A stretch of 64,000 nt of DNA from contig DASVQN010000020.1 of NCBI GenBank assembly GCA_036389155.1, positions 1 to 64,000 on the forward strand, given 5' to 3'. Under the pieces are notes generated by a model. The model did no database searches. It saw nothing but the letters and a program-made list of their open reading frames with translations, and was not told the origin of the DNA. This DNA is from CADCVT01 sp036389155 (lineage in GTDB: Bacteria; Actinomycetota; Thermoleophilia; Solirubrobacterales; Solirubrobacteraceae). This document shows positions 23,931-32,794 of this stretch, piece by piece (positions within the stretch are counted from its first letter, which is position 1; the number at the start of each line of letters is the position of its first letter). A program made the translations under genes and the position numbers.

Positions 23931-26900
23931 GTGTGGCGCGTGCACGTTCCCTTGCGCCGTGCGGGCGGCGCAGTGTTCGTTGCGATTGCCCTGACGATCG
24001 CGGCGATCCCCGCCGCCGCGCAAGCAGCCAACATCCCACCCCGGTGCTACGGCGCCACCACCGCGGTCGAGCCCGGCACCGCGCGCACCTTCGCGCTGCG
24101 CTGCGCCACCGACTGGGACGGTCCCGAGCTTCCGCAGGTGGAGATCGTCGGTCAGCCCGCGCACGGCCACCTCGGCGTGGTGGCCGGCCTGAGCGTCCGC
24201 TACGAGGCGCCGGCGCAGGCCGGCGACGACAGCTTCACCTTCCGCGTGACCGACGGTGCGAACCAGTCGCCGACGATCACGCAGGAGCTGCGGATCACCG
24301 GCGAGAACCTCGCGCCGCGGTGCCTGCCCCTCGACGTCGTCGCCAACCCGCCGTTCGGCGTGACGCTGGACACGCCGTGCTACGACCCGAACGCGGGCGA
24401 CGCCGTCCGCCCGATGCTCGCCGAGGGCGAGGCGCCCTCGCACGGCGAGGTGTTCGTCGGCGACTCCGTCCAGTACTCCCCGGATCCGTCGTATCAGGGC
24501 CCGGACGCGTTCAGTCTCAGGGCCACCGACGGCACGCTCACCGGCCCCGCGACGCAGGTCGACGTCAGCGTCGAGCCGCGGACCCCGCCCGACTGCGACG
24601 CCCCCGCGACGATCCCGGTCCGCCCCGGCACCACCAACCGCTTCTCGCCGCGCTGCCGCGACAACAGCATGGAGTTCCACCCGGAGAGCTTCAGCTACAG
24701 CCTCGTCGACGAGCCGGCGCACGGCCAGGTCGAGCCCGACTTCCGCGGCGGGACGTTCGAGTACACGCCCGACGAGGGGTACACGGGGCCGGACACGTAC
24801 ACGTTCCGCGCGTCGACGCACTTCGGCGGCGTCGGCCCGTCGACGATCACCGTGACGCTCCAGGTCTCCGAGGACGCCAACGCGGCCCCCGTCTGTCAGC
24901 CGGTGGGCCTCGTGCTCGTCCGCAGCGGCGCCACGGCCTCGCTCGGCACCCCGTGCTACGACACCGACCGCGACGCCGTCGACCCGATCTACGACCCGCT
25001 GCCCTCGCACGGCGCGCTCGCGGGTCGCGACTACCAGCGGACCTACACCGCCGACGAGGACTACGCGGGGCGCGACGACTTCGCGGTCCGCTGGACCGAC
25101 GGCCAGGCGGAGACGGCGCCGGCGACCCAGCGCGTCCGCGTGCTCGGCGACGCCGAGAACACCGCGCCGCAGTGCGCCGGCACGGTCCGTCGGGTGCGCC
25201 GCGACCAGACCGCACCGTTCGCGTTCGCCTGCCTCGACAGCGACGAGGACCCGCTCACCTACACCTGGGAGGACCCGGCCCATGGCTCGGTCGCCCCGCA
25301 CGACGGCGGGTTCCCGTTCGGCGGCCGGTACCTTCTCTACACCCCGGAGGAGGGCTACGCCGGGCCCGATCGCGTCGTCGTCACGGCACGCGACGACCAC
25401 GGCGGGGTGACGCGGATCACCCACCTCGTCGACGTCGTCGCGCCCCAAGCGCCGGACTGCCCCACCCGGGCCCCCGCGGAGGTCCGCCCCGGCCGCACCC
25501 TCACCCTCGTGGTCCGTTGCCCGGTCGACGAGATGCCGGTCAACGGCCAGATCAAGACCGGCCCTGCGCACGGCACGATGGAGGACCAGGGCGGCGGATG
25601 GTTCGTGTACCGCCCCGCCGCCGGGTTCACGGGCCACGACAGCATCACGTTCGAGGCCCACAACGACGCCGGCAGCGACGAGTACGTCCAGGAGATCGAG
25701 GTCACCGACGCCGCCAACCAGATCCCGCAGTGCACGAGCTCGTACAAGCGGTGGACGCGCGGCGAGCCCGTCGAGGTGGCGGTTCAGTGCTACGACGCCG
25801 ACCAGGACCCGGTCACGCTGACCACGGTCGACACGCCCGACCACGGCAGCGTGGGGGCGTGGGACCAGGCGACGAAGAAGATCCTCTACACGCCCGGCAC
25901 GGACTACGTCGGCCTCGACTCCTTCGCGTACCGCGCGAACGACGGGCGCGCCGACACCGAGACGCTCTTCGTCACGATCCGCCTGCGCGCGCCCGACGCC
26001 AACTACAGGCCGCGCTGCCTGCCCGGCTGGGCGCCCACCGACCCGGGGACGGCGGTGACGTTCGAGCCCACCTGCACGGACGAGGACGGCGACCCGCTCA
26101 CGCTCGGCATCGTGGAGCAGCCGGAGCACGGGACGGCTACCGGGCCCGACGGCGCCGGCAAGCTCACGTACACGCCGGAACCCGGCTTCGAGGGGGAGGA
26201 CGTCCTCCGCTTCAGGGCGAGCGACGGCCAGGTCTCGTCGCTGACCCAGACGTACGACGTGCAGGTCGGCCCCCCGCCGCCCTTCCCTCCGTCCCTGCCC
26301 CATTGCCGGCCGATCGCGGCGAACGTCCGCCACGCGACGCCGCGCCGCGTACGGCTCGTGTGCAGCGCGCCCTTCGGGGACCCCGTCGCTCCCGAGATCG
26401 TCGACGGGCCCGACCACGGCGCGCTCGGGGGCATCGGCGACGACGGCCGCGTGACGTACACCCCGGCCGCTGGCTTCACGGGGACCGACACGTTCACCTA
26501 CCGCGGCTCCGGGGGCGGCGAGAACATCTCGACCGTCGAGCTCCGCGTCGGCGCTCCGCCCCAGGAGGAGAACCCGCCGCCGCCCGACCCGCCGCAGCCC
26601 GATCCGCCCCAGGGCGATCCGCCGCCGCCGAACGAGGTTCCGAAGGGGCCACCGCCGCCGCCCGGCGATCCGTTCGAGGCCGCGGTCGAGAGCAAGCTCG
26701 GCGGCGACGCGGTCATGGCCGAGGGGCTGCCGCTCGCCGGCAACCGCGTCTACGTCCCGCTGACCTCACGCGGAGGAACCGTCAAGGTCGACGCCGCGGT
26801 CGAGAAGCTGCTCGCCGTCGTGTGCCAGTCGCCGTGCGACGTCACCGCGACGGAGCAGCTGACGCTGACCGGCGCGAAGGCGCGGGCCGCTGCCGCGAAG

Positions 26901-27095
26901 CGGATGCGGCTGCGCACGCAGCGGCTGAAGCTGAAGGCCGGCCAGCCCGGCGTGGTGACGCTGAAGCTGACCAAGGCCCAGCGGCGCCGCATCCGCCGCG
27001 CACGCCGCGCGACGCTGACCGTGAAGATCGCGGTGAGGGACACGCTCGGCCCGACCAGGCGCGCGACGCTGCGCTTCCGCGTGCGAAGCCGATGA
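23931..27095 (+). CDS. secreted protein with nine Ig/cadherin-like repeats
   Basis: A 1054-residue exported protein. GTG at 23931 (AAGGA about 11 bases upstream) opens a signal peptide: Arg-rich start, then 'AVFVAIALTIAAIPAAAQAA'. Nine repeats of roughly 90-100 residues follow to ~875. Each opens like 'APRCLP' or 'PPDCDA', has a second Cys about 20 residues later, then 'HG....YTP..GY.G.DSF.....DG'. The cysteine pair probably forms a disulphide in each domain. A proline-rich linker (877-913) leads to a C-terminal module (915-1054) with 'LTKAQRRRIRRARRATLTVKI' that is also present in the next gene. Such arrays are typical of surface adhesins; the ligand is unknown. Confidence 0.85.
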   Translation: MWRVHVPLRRAGGAVFVAIALTIAAIPAAAQAANIPPRCYGATTAVEPGTARTFALRCATDWDGPELPQVEIVGQPAHGHLGVVAGLSVRYEAPAQAGDDSFTFRVTDGANQSPTITQELRITGENLAPRCLPLDVVANPPFGVTLDTPCYDPNAGDAVRPMLAEGEAPSHGEVFVGDSVQYSPDPSYQGPDAFSLRATDGTLTGPATQVDVSVEPRTPPDCDAPATIPVRPGTTNRFSPRCRDNSMEFHPESFSYSLVDEPAHGQVEPDFRGGTFEYTPDEGYTGPDTYTFRASTHFGGVGPSTITVTLQVSEDANAAPVCQPVGLVLVRSGATASLGTPCYDTDRDAVDPIYDPLPSHGALAGRDYQRTYTADEDYAGRDDFAVRWTDGQAETAPATQRVRVLGDAENTAPQCAGTVRRVRRDQTAPFAFACLDSDEDPLTYTWEDPAHGSVAPHDGGFPFGGRYLLYTPEEGYAGPDRVVVTARDDHGGVTRITHLVDVVAPQAPDCPTRAPAEVRPGRTLTLVVRCPVDEMPVNGQIKTGPAHGTMEDQGGGWFVYRPAAGFTGHDSITFEAHNDAGSDEYVQEIEVTDAANQIPQCTSSYKRWTRGEPVEVAVQCYDADQDPVTLTTVDTPDHGSVGAWDQATKKILYTPGTDYVGLDSFAYRANDGRADTETLFVTIRLRAPDANYRPRCLPGWAPTDPGTAVTFEPTCTDEDGDPLTLGIVEQPEHGTATGPDGAGKLTYTPEPGFEGEDVLRFRASDGQVSSLTQTYDVQVGPPPPFPPSLPHCRPIAANVRHATPRRVRLVCSAPFGDPVAPEIVDGPDHGALGGIGDDGRVTYTPAAGFTGTDTFTYRGSGGGENISTVELRVGAPPQEENPPPPDPPQPDPPQGDPPPPNEVPKGPPPPPGDPFEAAVESKLGGDAVMAEGLPLAGNRVYVPLTSRGGTVKVDAAVEKLLAVVCQSPCDVTATEQLTLTGAKARAAAAKRMRLRTQRLKLKAGQPGVVTLKLTKAQRRRIRRARRATLTVKIAVRDTLGPTRRATLRFRVRSR

Positions 27096-27138
27096 CCGCC
27101 GCTCAACCCGCATCGCTGCGGATGCCGATAGCAGCGGT

Positions 27139-28725
27139 GTGACCTTCCCCCGCCGTCGCGCCCTCGCGCACGCCCTCTCGCTCGCCGCGCTGCTGCTCGC
27201 GCTCCTTCCCGCCGCCGCCCTGGCGAACGCGAACGTGACGCGCACCGAGGCGCAGATCCTCGTCCAGGACGACGACGTGCTGGCCAACGTCATCTCGATC
27301 ACGGACGGCCCCGGGACCGACGTCCTCATCCACGACGACAGCGCGGAGGTCTTCGCGCTCAGCGGCGAGGGCTGCACGCAGGAGGACCCGAAAACCGCAC
27401 GCTGCGCGACGGCGCCGAAGGTCGTCCTCGAGCTCGGCGACGGCGGCGACACTCTCGTCGCGGGCAGCAACGAGCTGCCGCGCGACGCCGACGGGCAGGC
27501 CGGCGACGATCATCTCTTCGGCGGCGCCGGCGACGACCTCTTCCGCGCGGGCGAGGGCGACGACGAGTTCGGCGGCGGCGACGGGCGCGACAGGCTGAGC
27601 TACGAGACGTCCGAGGCCCCCGTCGACGTGACGATGCCCGCCCCCGGCGCGCCCACCGCGACCGGCCAGGGCGAGACGGGCGAGAACGACAAGATCCACA
27701 GCGACATCGAGGACCTGGTCGGCGGCAAGGTCGGCGACCACCTCGTGCCCCAGCGCCTCGGCAGCGTCGACGCCGGCCCGGGCGACGACGTCGTCGAGTC
27801 GGAGAACGGCGTCGCGGAGAGCCTGGTCGACTGCGGCGGCGGCAGCGGCGACAAGGTGGACGCCGACAACGTCTACGACCACCCGCAGAACTGCGAGACG
27901 GTCGCGCCCGACATCGAGGGCACCCCGGTGCTCGACAACACCAGCCCAGTCGTGGGCGGCCAGACCAACGTCAGCCTCCCGAACCTCAGCGGCGACGCGC
28001 CCGAGGGCTCCGAGGGCCTGCGCATCGAGTGGTACCGCTGCGACGGCACGACGTGCGAGCTCGTCCAGTCCGGCAACGTCGGCACCTACTTCTTCGCGAC
28101 GCCCGACGTCGGCCGCACCGTCTTCGCGCGCCTCGTCGTGCAGAACAGCGCCGGCGGGGACAGCGCGGACAGCGCGCAGACCGCCCCCGTCGCCGACGCG
28201 CCCGTCCTGCAGCTTCCGCCGCCTCCGCCTCCGCCGGTCTTCCCGCCCCCCGGGTTCCCGCCCGGCGGCTACGGCGACTACGGGGATTACGCCGACTACG
28301 GCGACTACGGCGACCTCCTCGAGCTGGAGGACGCGATCGCCGCGTGGGCCCGCCGGCTCCTCCAGCAGGTCCTCGCGAACACGCACGACCCGCGCAAGCT
28401 CGCGCGGCGCCGCGTGATTCCGCACCCGTTCGTCTATCCCTACGACGGCACCGTCACGATGACCTGGGGCGTCAGGCCGCCGACCAGGAAGGCGCGCGCC
28501 GCCGCGGCCAGGTCGCTCGTGATCGCCAAGGGCTCGCGCAAGGGGAAGAAGGGCCAGAAGCGCACCGTCTCCGTCCGGCTCACCAAGCGCGGCCGCGCGA
28601 TCCTGCGCCGCGCGAAGCGGCTGAAGGTCACGCTGAAGATCACGTTCGTGGGGGGCCCGCTGGCGACGAAGTCCAGCCCGGTGACGGTCCGCCGCTCGTT
28701 CGTGCTCAAGCGCCGGCGCGCGTAA
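27139..28725 (+). CDS. secreted RTX-like calcium-binding repeat protein
   Basis: 528 residues, GTG start directly before a signal peptide ('LSLAALLLALLPAAALANA'). Around residues 122-155 it has haemolysin-type nonapeptide repeats ('GGAGDDLFRAGEGDDEFGGG'), which form a calcium-binding parallel beta roll. A small beta domain follows (~265-350, 'LRIEWYRCDGTTCELVQSG'), then a proline run and a Gly-Tyr-Asp repeat ('GYGDYGDYADYGDYGD', ~370-385). The C-terminal module ('LTKRGRAILRRAKRLKVTLK') matches that of the preceding protein. The gap to the previous gene is 43 bases on the same strand, so joint expression is likely. Function is probably on the cell surface. Confidence 0.85.
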   Translation: MTFPRRRALAHALSLAALLLALLPAAALANANVTRTEAQILVQDDDVLANVISITDGPGTDVLIHDDSAEVFALSGEGCTQEDPKTARCATAPKVVLELGDGGDTLVAGSNELPRDADGQAGDDHLFGGAGDDLFRAGEGDDEFGGGDGRDRLSYETSEAPVDVTMPAPGAPTATGQGETGENDKIHSDIEDLVGGKVGDHLVPQRLGSVDAGPGDDVVESENGVAESLVDCGGGSGDKVDADNVYDHPQNCETVAPDIEGTPVLDNTSPVVGGQTNVSLPNLSGDAPEGSEGLRIEWYRCDGTTCELVQSGNVGTYFFATPDVGRTVFARLVVQNSAGGDSADSAQTAPVADAPVLQLPPPPPPPVFPPPGFPPGGYGDYGDYADYGDYGDLLELEDAIAAWARRLLQQVLANTHDPRKLARRRVIPHPFVYPYDGTVTMTWGVRPPTRKARAAAARSLVIAKGSRKGKKGQKRTVSVRLTKRGRAILRRAKRLKVTLKITFVGGPLATKSSPVTVRRSFVLKRRRA

Positions 28726-28755
28726 CGCCTTGAAGGCCTCCGTAGTCTCAGAGGC

Positions 28756-29154
28756 ATGGAAAAGGAGAAGGTCCTGAAGACCGAGCAGGAGTGGCGCGAG
28801 CAGCTCGCGCCCGACCAGTACGCCGTGCTGCGCCAGGCGGCGACCGAGCCGCCGTTCATGGGGAAGTTCGTCCACACCAAGGACGACGGCGTCTACACGT
28901 GCGCCGCGTGCGGGAACGAGCTGTTCGACTCGGAGACGAAGTTCGAGTCCGGCTCGGGCTGGCCGAGCTTCACCGACCCGGCGAACACCGAGAACGTCGA
29001 GCTGCGCACGGACACCAGCCACGGGATGGTGCGCACGGAGGTCGTCTGCGCGCGCTGCGGCGGGCACCTCGGCCACGTCTTCGACGACGGCCCCGGCCCG
29101 AGCGGCCAGCGCTTCTGCATCAACTCGTGCGCGCTGGACCTCGACCGCCGCTGA
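28756..29154 (+). CDS. msrB: peptide-methionine (R)-S-oxide reductase
   Basis: Repairs methionine-R-sulfoxide in proteins. The 132-residue sequence has two zinc CxxC pairs ('CAAC' and 'CARC'), the core 'FESGSGWPSFTDP' and 'GHLGHVFDDGPGPSGQRFCINS', with Cys121 as the catalytic residue. After it comes 'CALDL' where most relatives have 'ASLDF', giving an additional nearby cysteine. The ATG start has AAGGAG-like sequence inside its own first codons rather than upstream. The stop overlaps the next gene's probable CTG start. Confidence 0.95.
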   Translation: MEKEKVLKTEQEWREQLAPDQYAVLRQAATEPPFMGKFVHTKDDGVYTCAACGNELFDSETKFESGSGWPSFTDPANTENVELRTDTSHGMVRTEVVCARCGGHLGHVFDDGPGPSGQRFCINSCALDLDRR

Positions 29155-30467
29155 CGCTCGAGCCCGAGGAGCTTCGGCGCCTCGGGCACCGGGTGGTCGA
29201 CGCGATCGCCGATCACTGGGAGCGGCTCGACGAGGGGCCGCCGATCCAGGCGGGCGACCCCGGCGAGCTCCGGGCGCTCGTCGGCGGTCCGCCGCCCGAC
29301 GCGCCCGGCGACGTCGACGCCGCGCTCGACACGCTGCTGCAGCACGTCGTGCCGCTCATCCAGCGCGGCGACCACCCGCGCTTCTTCGCCCGCGTCGGCT
29401 CGCCGTCGAACCCCGTCGGCGCGCTGGCCGACGCGCTCGGAGCGGGCTTCAACGTCTTCGCGGGCTCGTGGGCGGGCGGGAGCGGCCCGACGGCGGTCGA
29501 GCTGACGGTCCTCGACTGGCTGCGCTCGTGGTGCGGGATGCCGGAGGGGACGAGCGGGATCCTCGTCAGCGGCGGCAGCGTCGCCAGCCTGACCGGGCTC
29601 GCCGCAGCGCGGGAGGCGCGGCCCGGCAGGCGCGTCTGCGTCGTCTCCGACCAGACCCACGCCTCGATCCTGCGCGGCATCCGGCTGCTCGGCCTCGAGC
29701 AGCGGATGGTGCCGACCGGCCCGGACCTGCGGATGGACCCGGCCGCGCTGAGCCTGACCGACGACGACCTGTGCGTGGTCGCCACCGCGGGCACGACGAA
29801 CGTCGGCGCCGTCGATCCGCTCGACGCGATCGCCGACGCGTGCGACGAGCGCGGCGTCTGGCTGCACGTCGACGCCGCGTACGGCGGCCCGACGGTCCTC
29901 ACCGAGCGCGGGCGAGCGCTGCTGGGCGGCCTCGGTCGCGCAGACTCGCTCGTCGTCGACCCGCACAAGATGCTCTTCCAGCCGCTCGAGGCCGGATGCG
30001 TGCTCGTGCGTCACCCGGGCGCGCTCGAGCGCACGTTCGAGATGTTCCCGGAGTACCTGCGCGACACGTTCGGCTCGGACGACCGCGTGAACCTGCGCGA
30101 GCGCGGGCCGCAGCTGAGCCGGGGGTCGCGCGCGCTGAAGCTCTGGCTCTCGCTGCACGCGTTCGGGCTCGACGCGTTCCGCGCCGCGATCGACCGCGTG
30201 CAGGACCTGGCCGAGCGCGCGCAGCGGGCGGTCGAGGCGACGGACAACCTCGAGGTGGTCACGCCCGCGCAGCTGGGGATCGTCACCTTCGCGCCGCGCG
30301 AGGGCGACGCGGGCGCGCTCAACGACCGCGTCACCGCCGACGGGTTCGCCGCGCCCAGCTCGACCGTCCTGCGCGGGCGTACCGTTCTGCGCCTGTGCAC
30401 GATCAACCCGCGCACGACCGACGACGACATCGACCGCACCGTCGAGCGCATCTCGCAGCTGGCCTGA
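29151..30467 (+). CDS. PLP-dependent group II decarboxylase (aromatic-L-amino-acid/glutamate type)
   Basis: A 438-residue fold-type I PLP enzyme. 'VATAGTTNVGAVDPLDAIA' and 'WLHVDAAYGGPTVL' bind the cofactor, and Lys273 in 'VDPHKMLFQPLEAGCVLV' is the Schiff-base residue. 'GNF'-type N-terminal packing is replaced by 'PRFFARVGSPSNPVGALADAL', common in bacterial members. The substrate (aromatic amino acid, glutamate, aspartate or other) cannot be fixed. The natural opening 'TLEPEELRRLGHRVVDAIADHW' is only reached with CTG at 29151, which overlaps the msrB stop as CTGA; the first standard start would remove about 14 conserved residues. I infer CUG initiation by coupling. Confidence 0.88.
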   Translation: MTLEPEELRRLGHRVVDAIADHWERLDEGPPIQAGDPGELRALVGGPPPDAPGDVDAALDTLLQHVVPLIQRGDHPRFFARVGSPSNPVGALADALGAGFNVFAGSWAGGSGPTAVELTVLDWLRSWCGMPEGTSGILVSGGSVASLTGLAAAREARPGRRVCVVSDQTHASILRGIRLLGLEQRMVPTGPDLRMDPAALSLTDDDLCVVATAGTTNVGAVDPLDAIADACDERGVWLHVDAAYGGPTVLTERGRALLGGLGRADSLVVDPHKMLFQPLEAGCVLVRHPGALERTFEMFPEYLRDTFGSDDRVNLRERGPQLSRGSRALKLWLSLHAFGLDAFRAAIDRVQDLAERAQRAVEATDNLEVVTPAQLGIVTFAPREGDAGALNDRVTADGFAAPSSTVLRGRTVLRLCTINPRTTDDDIDRTVERISQLA

Positions 30468-31084
30468 TCCTCGCGGCGCTGCTAGCGCCTGCCCCGGCGC
30501 CCGCCCGCGCCGAGCGCATCCTCGTCACGGGCGACTCGATGATGTACGTCATCCAGCGGCCGCTGGCGGCGCGGCTGCGGGCGCTGGGTCACGAGGTGAC
30601 GACCGACGGGCGGTTCGGCACCGGTCTGACCAAGCCGTGGATCCTCGACTGGACGAAGCACGCGCAGGACCAGGTCGCGGAGTTCCACCCCGACGTGACG
30701 GTCATGTTCATCGGCGCCTCCGACCTGTTCCCCATCGCGGGCGCGAGGTGCTGCGGGCGCGCGTGGGTGGCCGGCTACGTCCGGCGCGTGCGCCGGCTGA
30801 TGCGGATCTACGGCCGGACGGTGTGGCTGACGCTGCCGGCGCCGCGGCACGCGCCGCTCATCGCGGGGTTCCGCGCGGTCGACCGGGCTCTACGCCGGGC
30901 GGTGCGGCTCGAGCGGGACGCGAAGCTCCTCGACCTCGTCCCGGTCTTCACGCCCGGCTGGCGCTACCGGCGGACGATGGTGTGGCAGGGAAGGCGCGTC
31001 GTGGTGCGCCAGCTCGACGGCGTGCACCTCGGCCACGAGGGCCGCGACATCGCGGTGGACTTGTGCGTGGCCGCCCTGGAGTGA
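30464..31084 (+). CDS. secreted SGNH-like hydrolase
   Basis: About 206 residues. After a hydrophobic Ala/Leu/Pro-rich signal segment, the mature part starts 'AERILVTGDSMMYVIQRPL', with the block I nucleophile Ser in GDS. Block III-like 'MFIGASDLF' and the terminal Asp-His pair in 'LDGVHLGHEGRDIA' complete an SGNH/GDSL-type active site, as in DUF459 proteins. CTG at 30464 overlaps the decarboxylase stop as CTGA and gives a short signal peptide without positive charges. GTG at 30395 in the same frame would instead give an Arg-rich n-region but overlap by 73 bases. Substrate is unknown; cell-wall or glycan ester is plausible. Confidence 0.72.
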   Translation: MILAALLAPAPAPARAERILVTGDSMMYVIQRPLAARLRALGHEVTTDGRFGTGLTKPWILDWTKHAQDQVAEFHPDVTVMFIGASDLFPIAGARCCGRAWVAGYVRRVRRLMRIYGRTVWLTLPAPRHAPLIAGFRAVDRALRRAVRLERDAKLLDLVPVFTPGWRYRRTMVWQGRRVVVRQLDGVHLGHEGRDIAVDLCVAALE

Positions 31085-31097
31085 GAGGGTCGGTGGC

Positions 31098-31916
31098 ATG
31101 GCAGCCACAACCGACATCAAGCAGCGTCACCGCAAGATGTGGGCGTCCGGGGACTTCCCGTCGATCGCCGCCTGGGTCGCGCCCCTCAGCGAGCACATGG
31201 TCCGCGCGTGCGGCGTCGGCCCGGGCCGGCGCGTCCTCGACGTCGGCGCCGGCACGGGCACCGCGTCGATCGCCGCGGCCCGCGCCGGCGCGGACGTCGT
31301 CGCCACCGACCTGACCCCGGAGCTGCTCGACATCGGCCGCGCCTCCGTCGAGGGCGAGGGCCTCTCGATCGAGTGGCAGACCGCCGACGCCGAGGCGCTG
31401 CCGTTCGAGGATGCCTCGTTCGACGTCGTCATGTCGTCGCTCGGTGCGATGTTCGCGCCGCGCCACGAGGTGACCGCGCGCGAGTTGCTGCGCGTCGTCA
31501 GGCCGGGCGGGACGCTGGGGATGGCGAACTGGACGCCGGAGGGGATGGTCGGCCAGATGTTCAAGCTGATGGGGCCCTACGCGCCGCCGCCGCCGGAGGG
31601 TGCGTCGCCGCCGCCGCTGTGGGGCAGCGAGGACCACGTCCGCTCGCTCTTCGGCGACGGCCTCGGCTCGCTCGAGATGACGCGCCACCTGCTCGACGTC
31701 GACGTCTACGAGACCCCGCGCGAGGCGGTCGACGACTTCGCCGCGAAGTACGGGCCGACGATCGCGCTGCTGAACTTCATCGGGGACGACGAGGCGCGCC
31801 GCAAGGAGTTCATGGACAAGTACTACGCGTTCGCCGAGGAGTGGAACCGGGCGGCTCCGGGCGAGCCGGCGCGCTTCGAGTACGAGTACCTGCTCGTCGT
31901 GGGGAAGCGAGCCTAA
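31098..31916 (+). CDS. class I SAM-dependent methyltransferase
   Basis: A 272-residue soluble methyltransferase. Motif I 'RVLDVGAGTGTASIAAARAG' binds SAM, motif II contains 'VVATDLTPELLDIGR', and 'ADAEALPFEDASFDVVMSSL' is motif III/IV as in ubiquinone/menaquinone-type and small-molecule methyltransferases. The C-terminal half ('WGSEDHVRSLFGDGLGSLEM') is of the Methyltransf_11 plus lid type. Nothing nearby names the substrate. It starts 13 bases after the SGNH gene and converges on nfo with a four-base overlap of stop codons. Confidence 0.88.
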   Translation: MAATTDIKQRHRKMWASGDFPSIAAWVAPLSEHMVRACGVGPGRRVLDVGAGTGTASIAAARAGADVVATDLTPELLDIGRASVEGEGLSIEWQTADAEALPFEDASFDVVMSSLGAMFAPRHEVTARELLRVVRPGGTLGMANWTPEGMVGQMFKLMGPYAPPPPEGASPPPLWGSEDHVRSLFGDGLGSLEMTRHLLDVDVYETPREAVDDFAAKYGPTIALLNFIGDDEARRKEFMDKYYAFAEEWNRAAPGEPARFEYEYLLVVGKRA

Positions 31917-32794
31917 GAGCCGGGCGCTCCGCGCTTCGCGAGGCCCTCCTCGCGGAGGCGGCGCGTGTACTCGATCATCGCCGCCGACGCGCCCTTCTTG
32001 TCCGGACCGGACGCCTCCAGGACCAGCGGGAGGTCCTGGAAGCGAGGCTCGGACAGGAAGACCGCGCAGCCGTCCGGCCCGAGCTCGCCCTCGCCGGGGT
32101 CGGCGTGGCGGTCGACGTTGGAGCCCAGCGGCGTCTGCGAGTCGTTGAGGTGCAGCGAGCCGAGCCGCTCCAGGCCGCACTGCGCGACGCACTCCTCGAG
32201 CGTCTCGGTGAGTCCCGCCTCCGTCCGGATGTCGTAGCCGGAGGCGAGCAGGTGGCACGAGTCGAGGCAGATCCCGATCCGCTCGTCGCCGCCCGCCGCG
32301 TCGATGAGCGCGGCCAGCTCGGCGAAGCTGCGCCCGAGCGTGCCGCCGGAGCCGGCCGTGTTCTCCAGGTGCAGCGGGCAGGTCTCCGACTCGTCCAGCG
32401 CCTCCTTGATGACCTCGCCGGCGCGGGCGATCGCCTGCTGGACGTCGCCGGTCTTCGCGCTTCCCGGGTGCAGGACGACGGCGGCCGCGTTCAGTTCGTT
32501 CCCCGCTCGCAGGCTGCTGATCAGGGAGTCCAGGGACTTCTGGCGGATCACGGGGTCGTCCGAGGCGCAGTTGAGGAGGTAGACGGCGTGGATGAGGAGC
32601 GCGTCGACGTCGCTGCCGTCCATCGCGGCGTGGAAGGCCTCGATCTCGTCGGCCGGGTACTCCCGTGGCTTCCACGCCCGCGGGTTCTGGTTGAAGATCT
32701 GGATGGCGTGGCACCCGCGCTCGATTCCGCGCTCGACCGCCTTGGCCACTCCGCCGGCGGGGGAGACGTGAGCGCCGATCAGCATGGCCCGCAT
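31913..32794 (-). CDS. nfo: endonuclease IV (AP endonuclease)
   Basis: A zinc-dependent AP endonuclease of base-excision repair, 293 residues, TIM-barrel fold. Recognisable metal and DNA-binding blocks are 'IGAHVSPAGGVAKAVE', 'AIQIFNQNPRAWKPREYPADE', 'VVLHPGSAK', 'PLHLENTAGSGGTLGRSFAEL', 'IGICLDSCHLLASGYD' and 'LHLNDSQTPLGSNVDRHADPGEGELG'. All expected His, Glu and Asp ligands appear present. ATG at 32794 is used; a second ATG three codons on is also possible. It diverges from the HDOD-LuxR gene. Confidence 0.95.
   Translation of the reverse strand: MRAMLIGAHVSPAGGVAKAVERGIERGCHAIQIFNQNPRAWKPREYPADEIEAFHAAMDGSDVDALLIHAVYLLNCASDDPVIRQKSLDSLISSLRAGNELNAAAVVLHPGSAKTGDVQQAIARAGEVIKEALDESETCPLHLENTAGSGGTLGRSFAELAALIDAAGGDERIGICLDSCHLLASGYDIRTEAGLTETLEECVAQCGLERLGSLHLNDSQTPLGSNVDRHADPGEGELGPDGCAVFLSEPRFQDLPLVLEASGPDKKGASAAMIEYTRRLREEGLAKRGAPGS

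Noticed and set aside
23856..26417. Minus-strand ORF of 853 codons
   Set aside because: Antisense shadow of the Ig-repeat protein, low-complexity Arg/Val/Ala/Asp translation.
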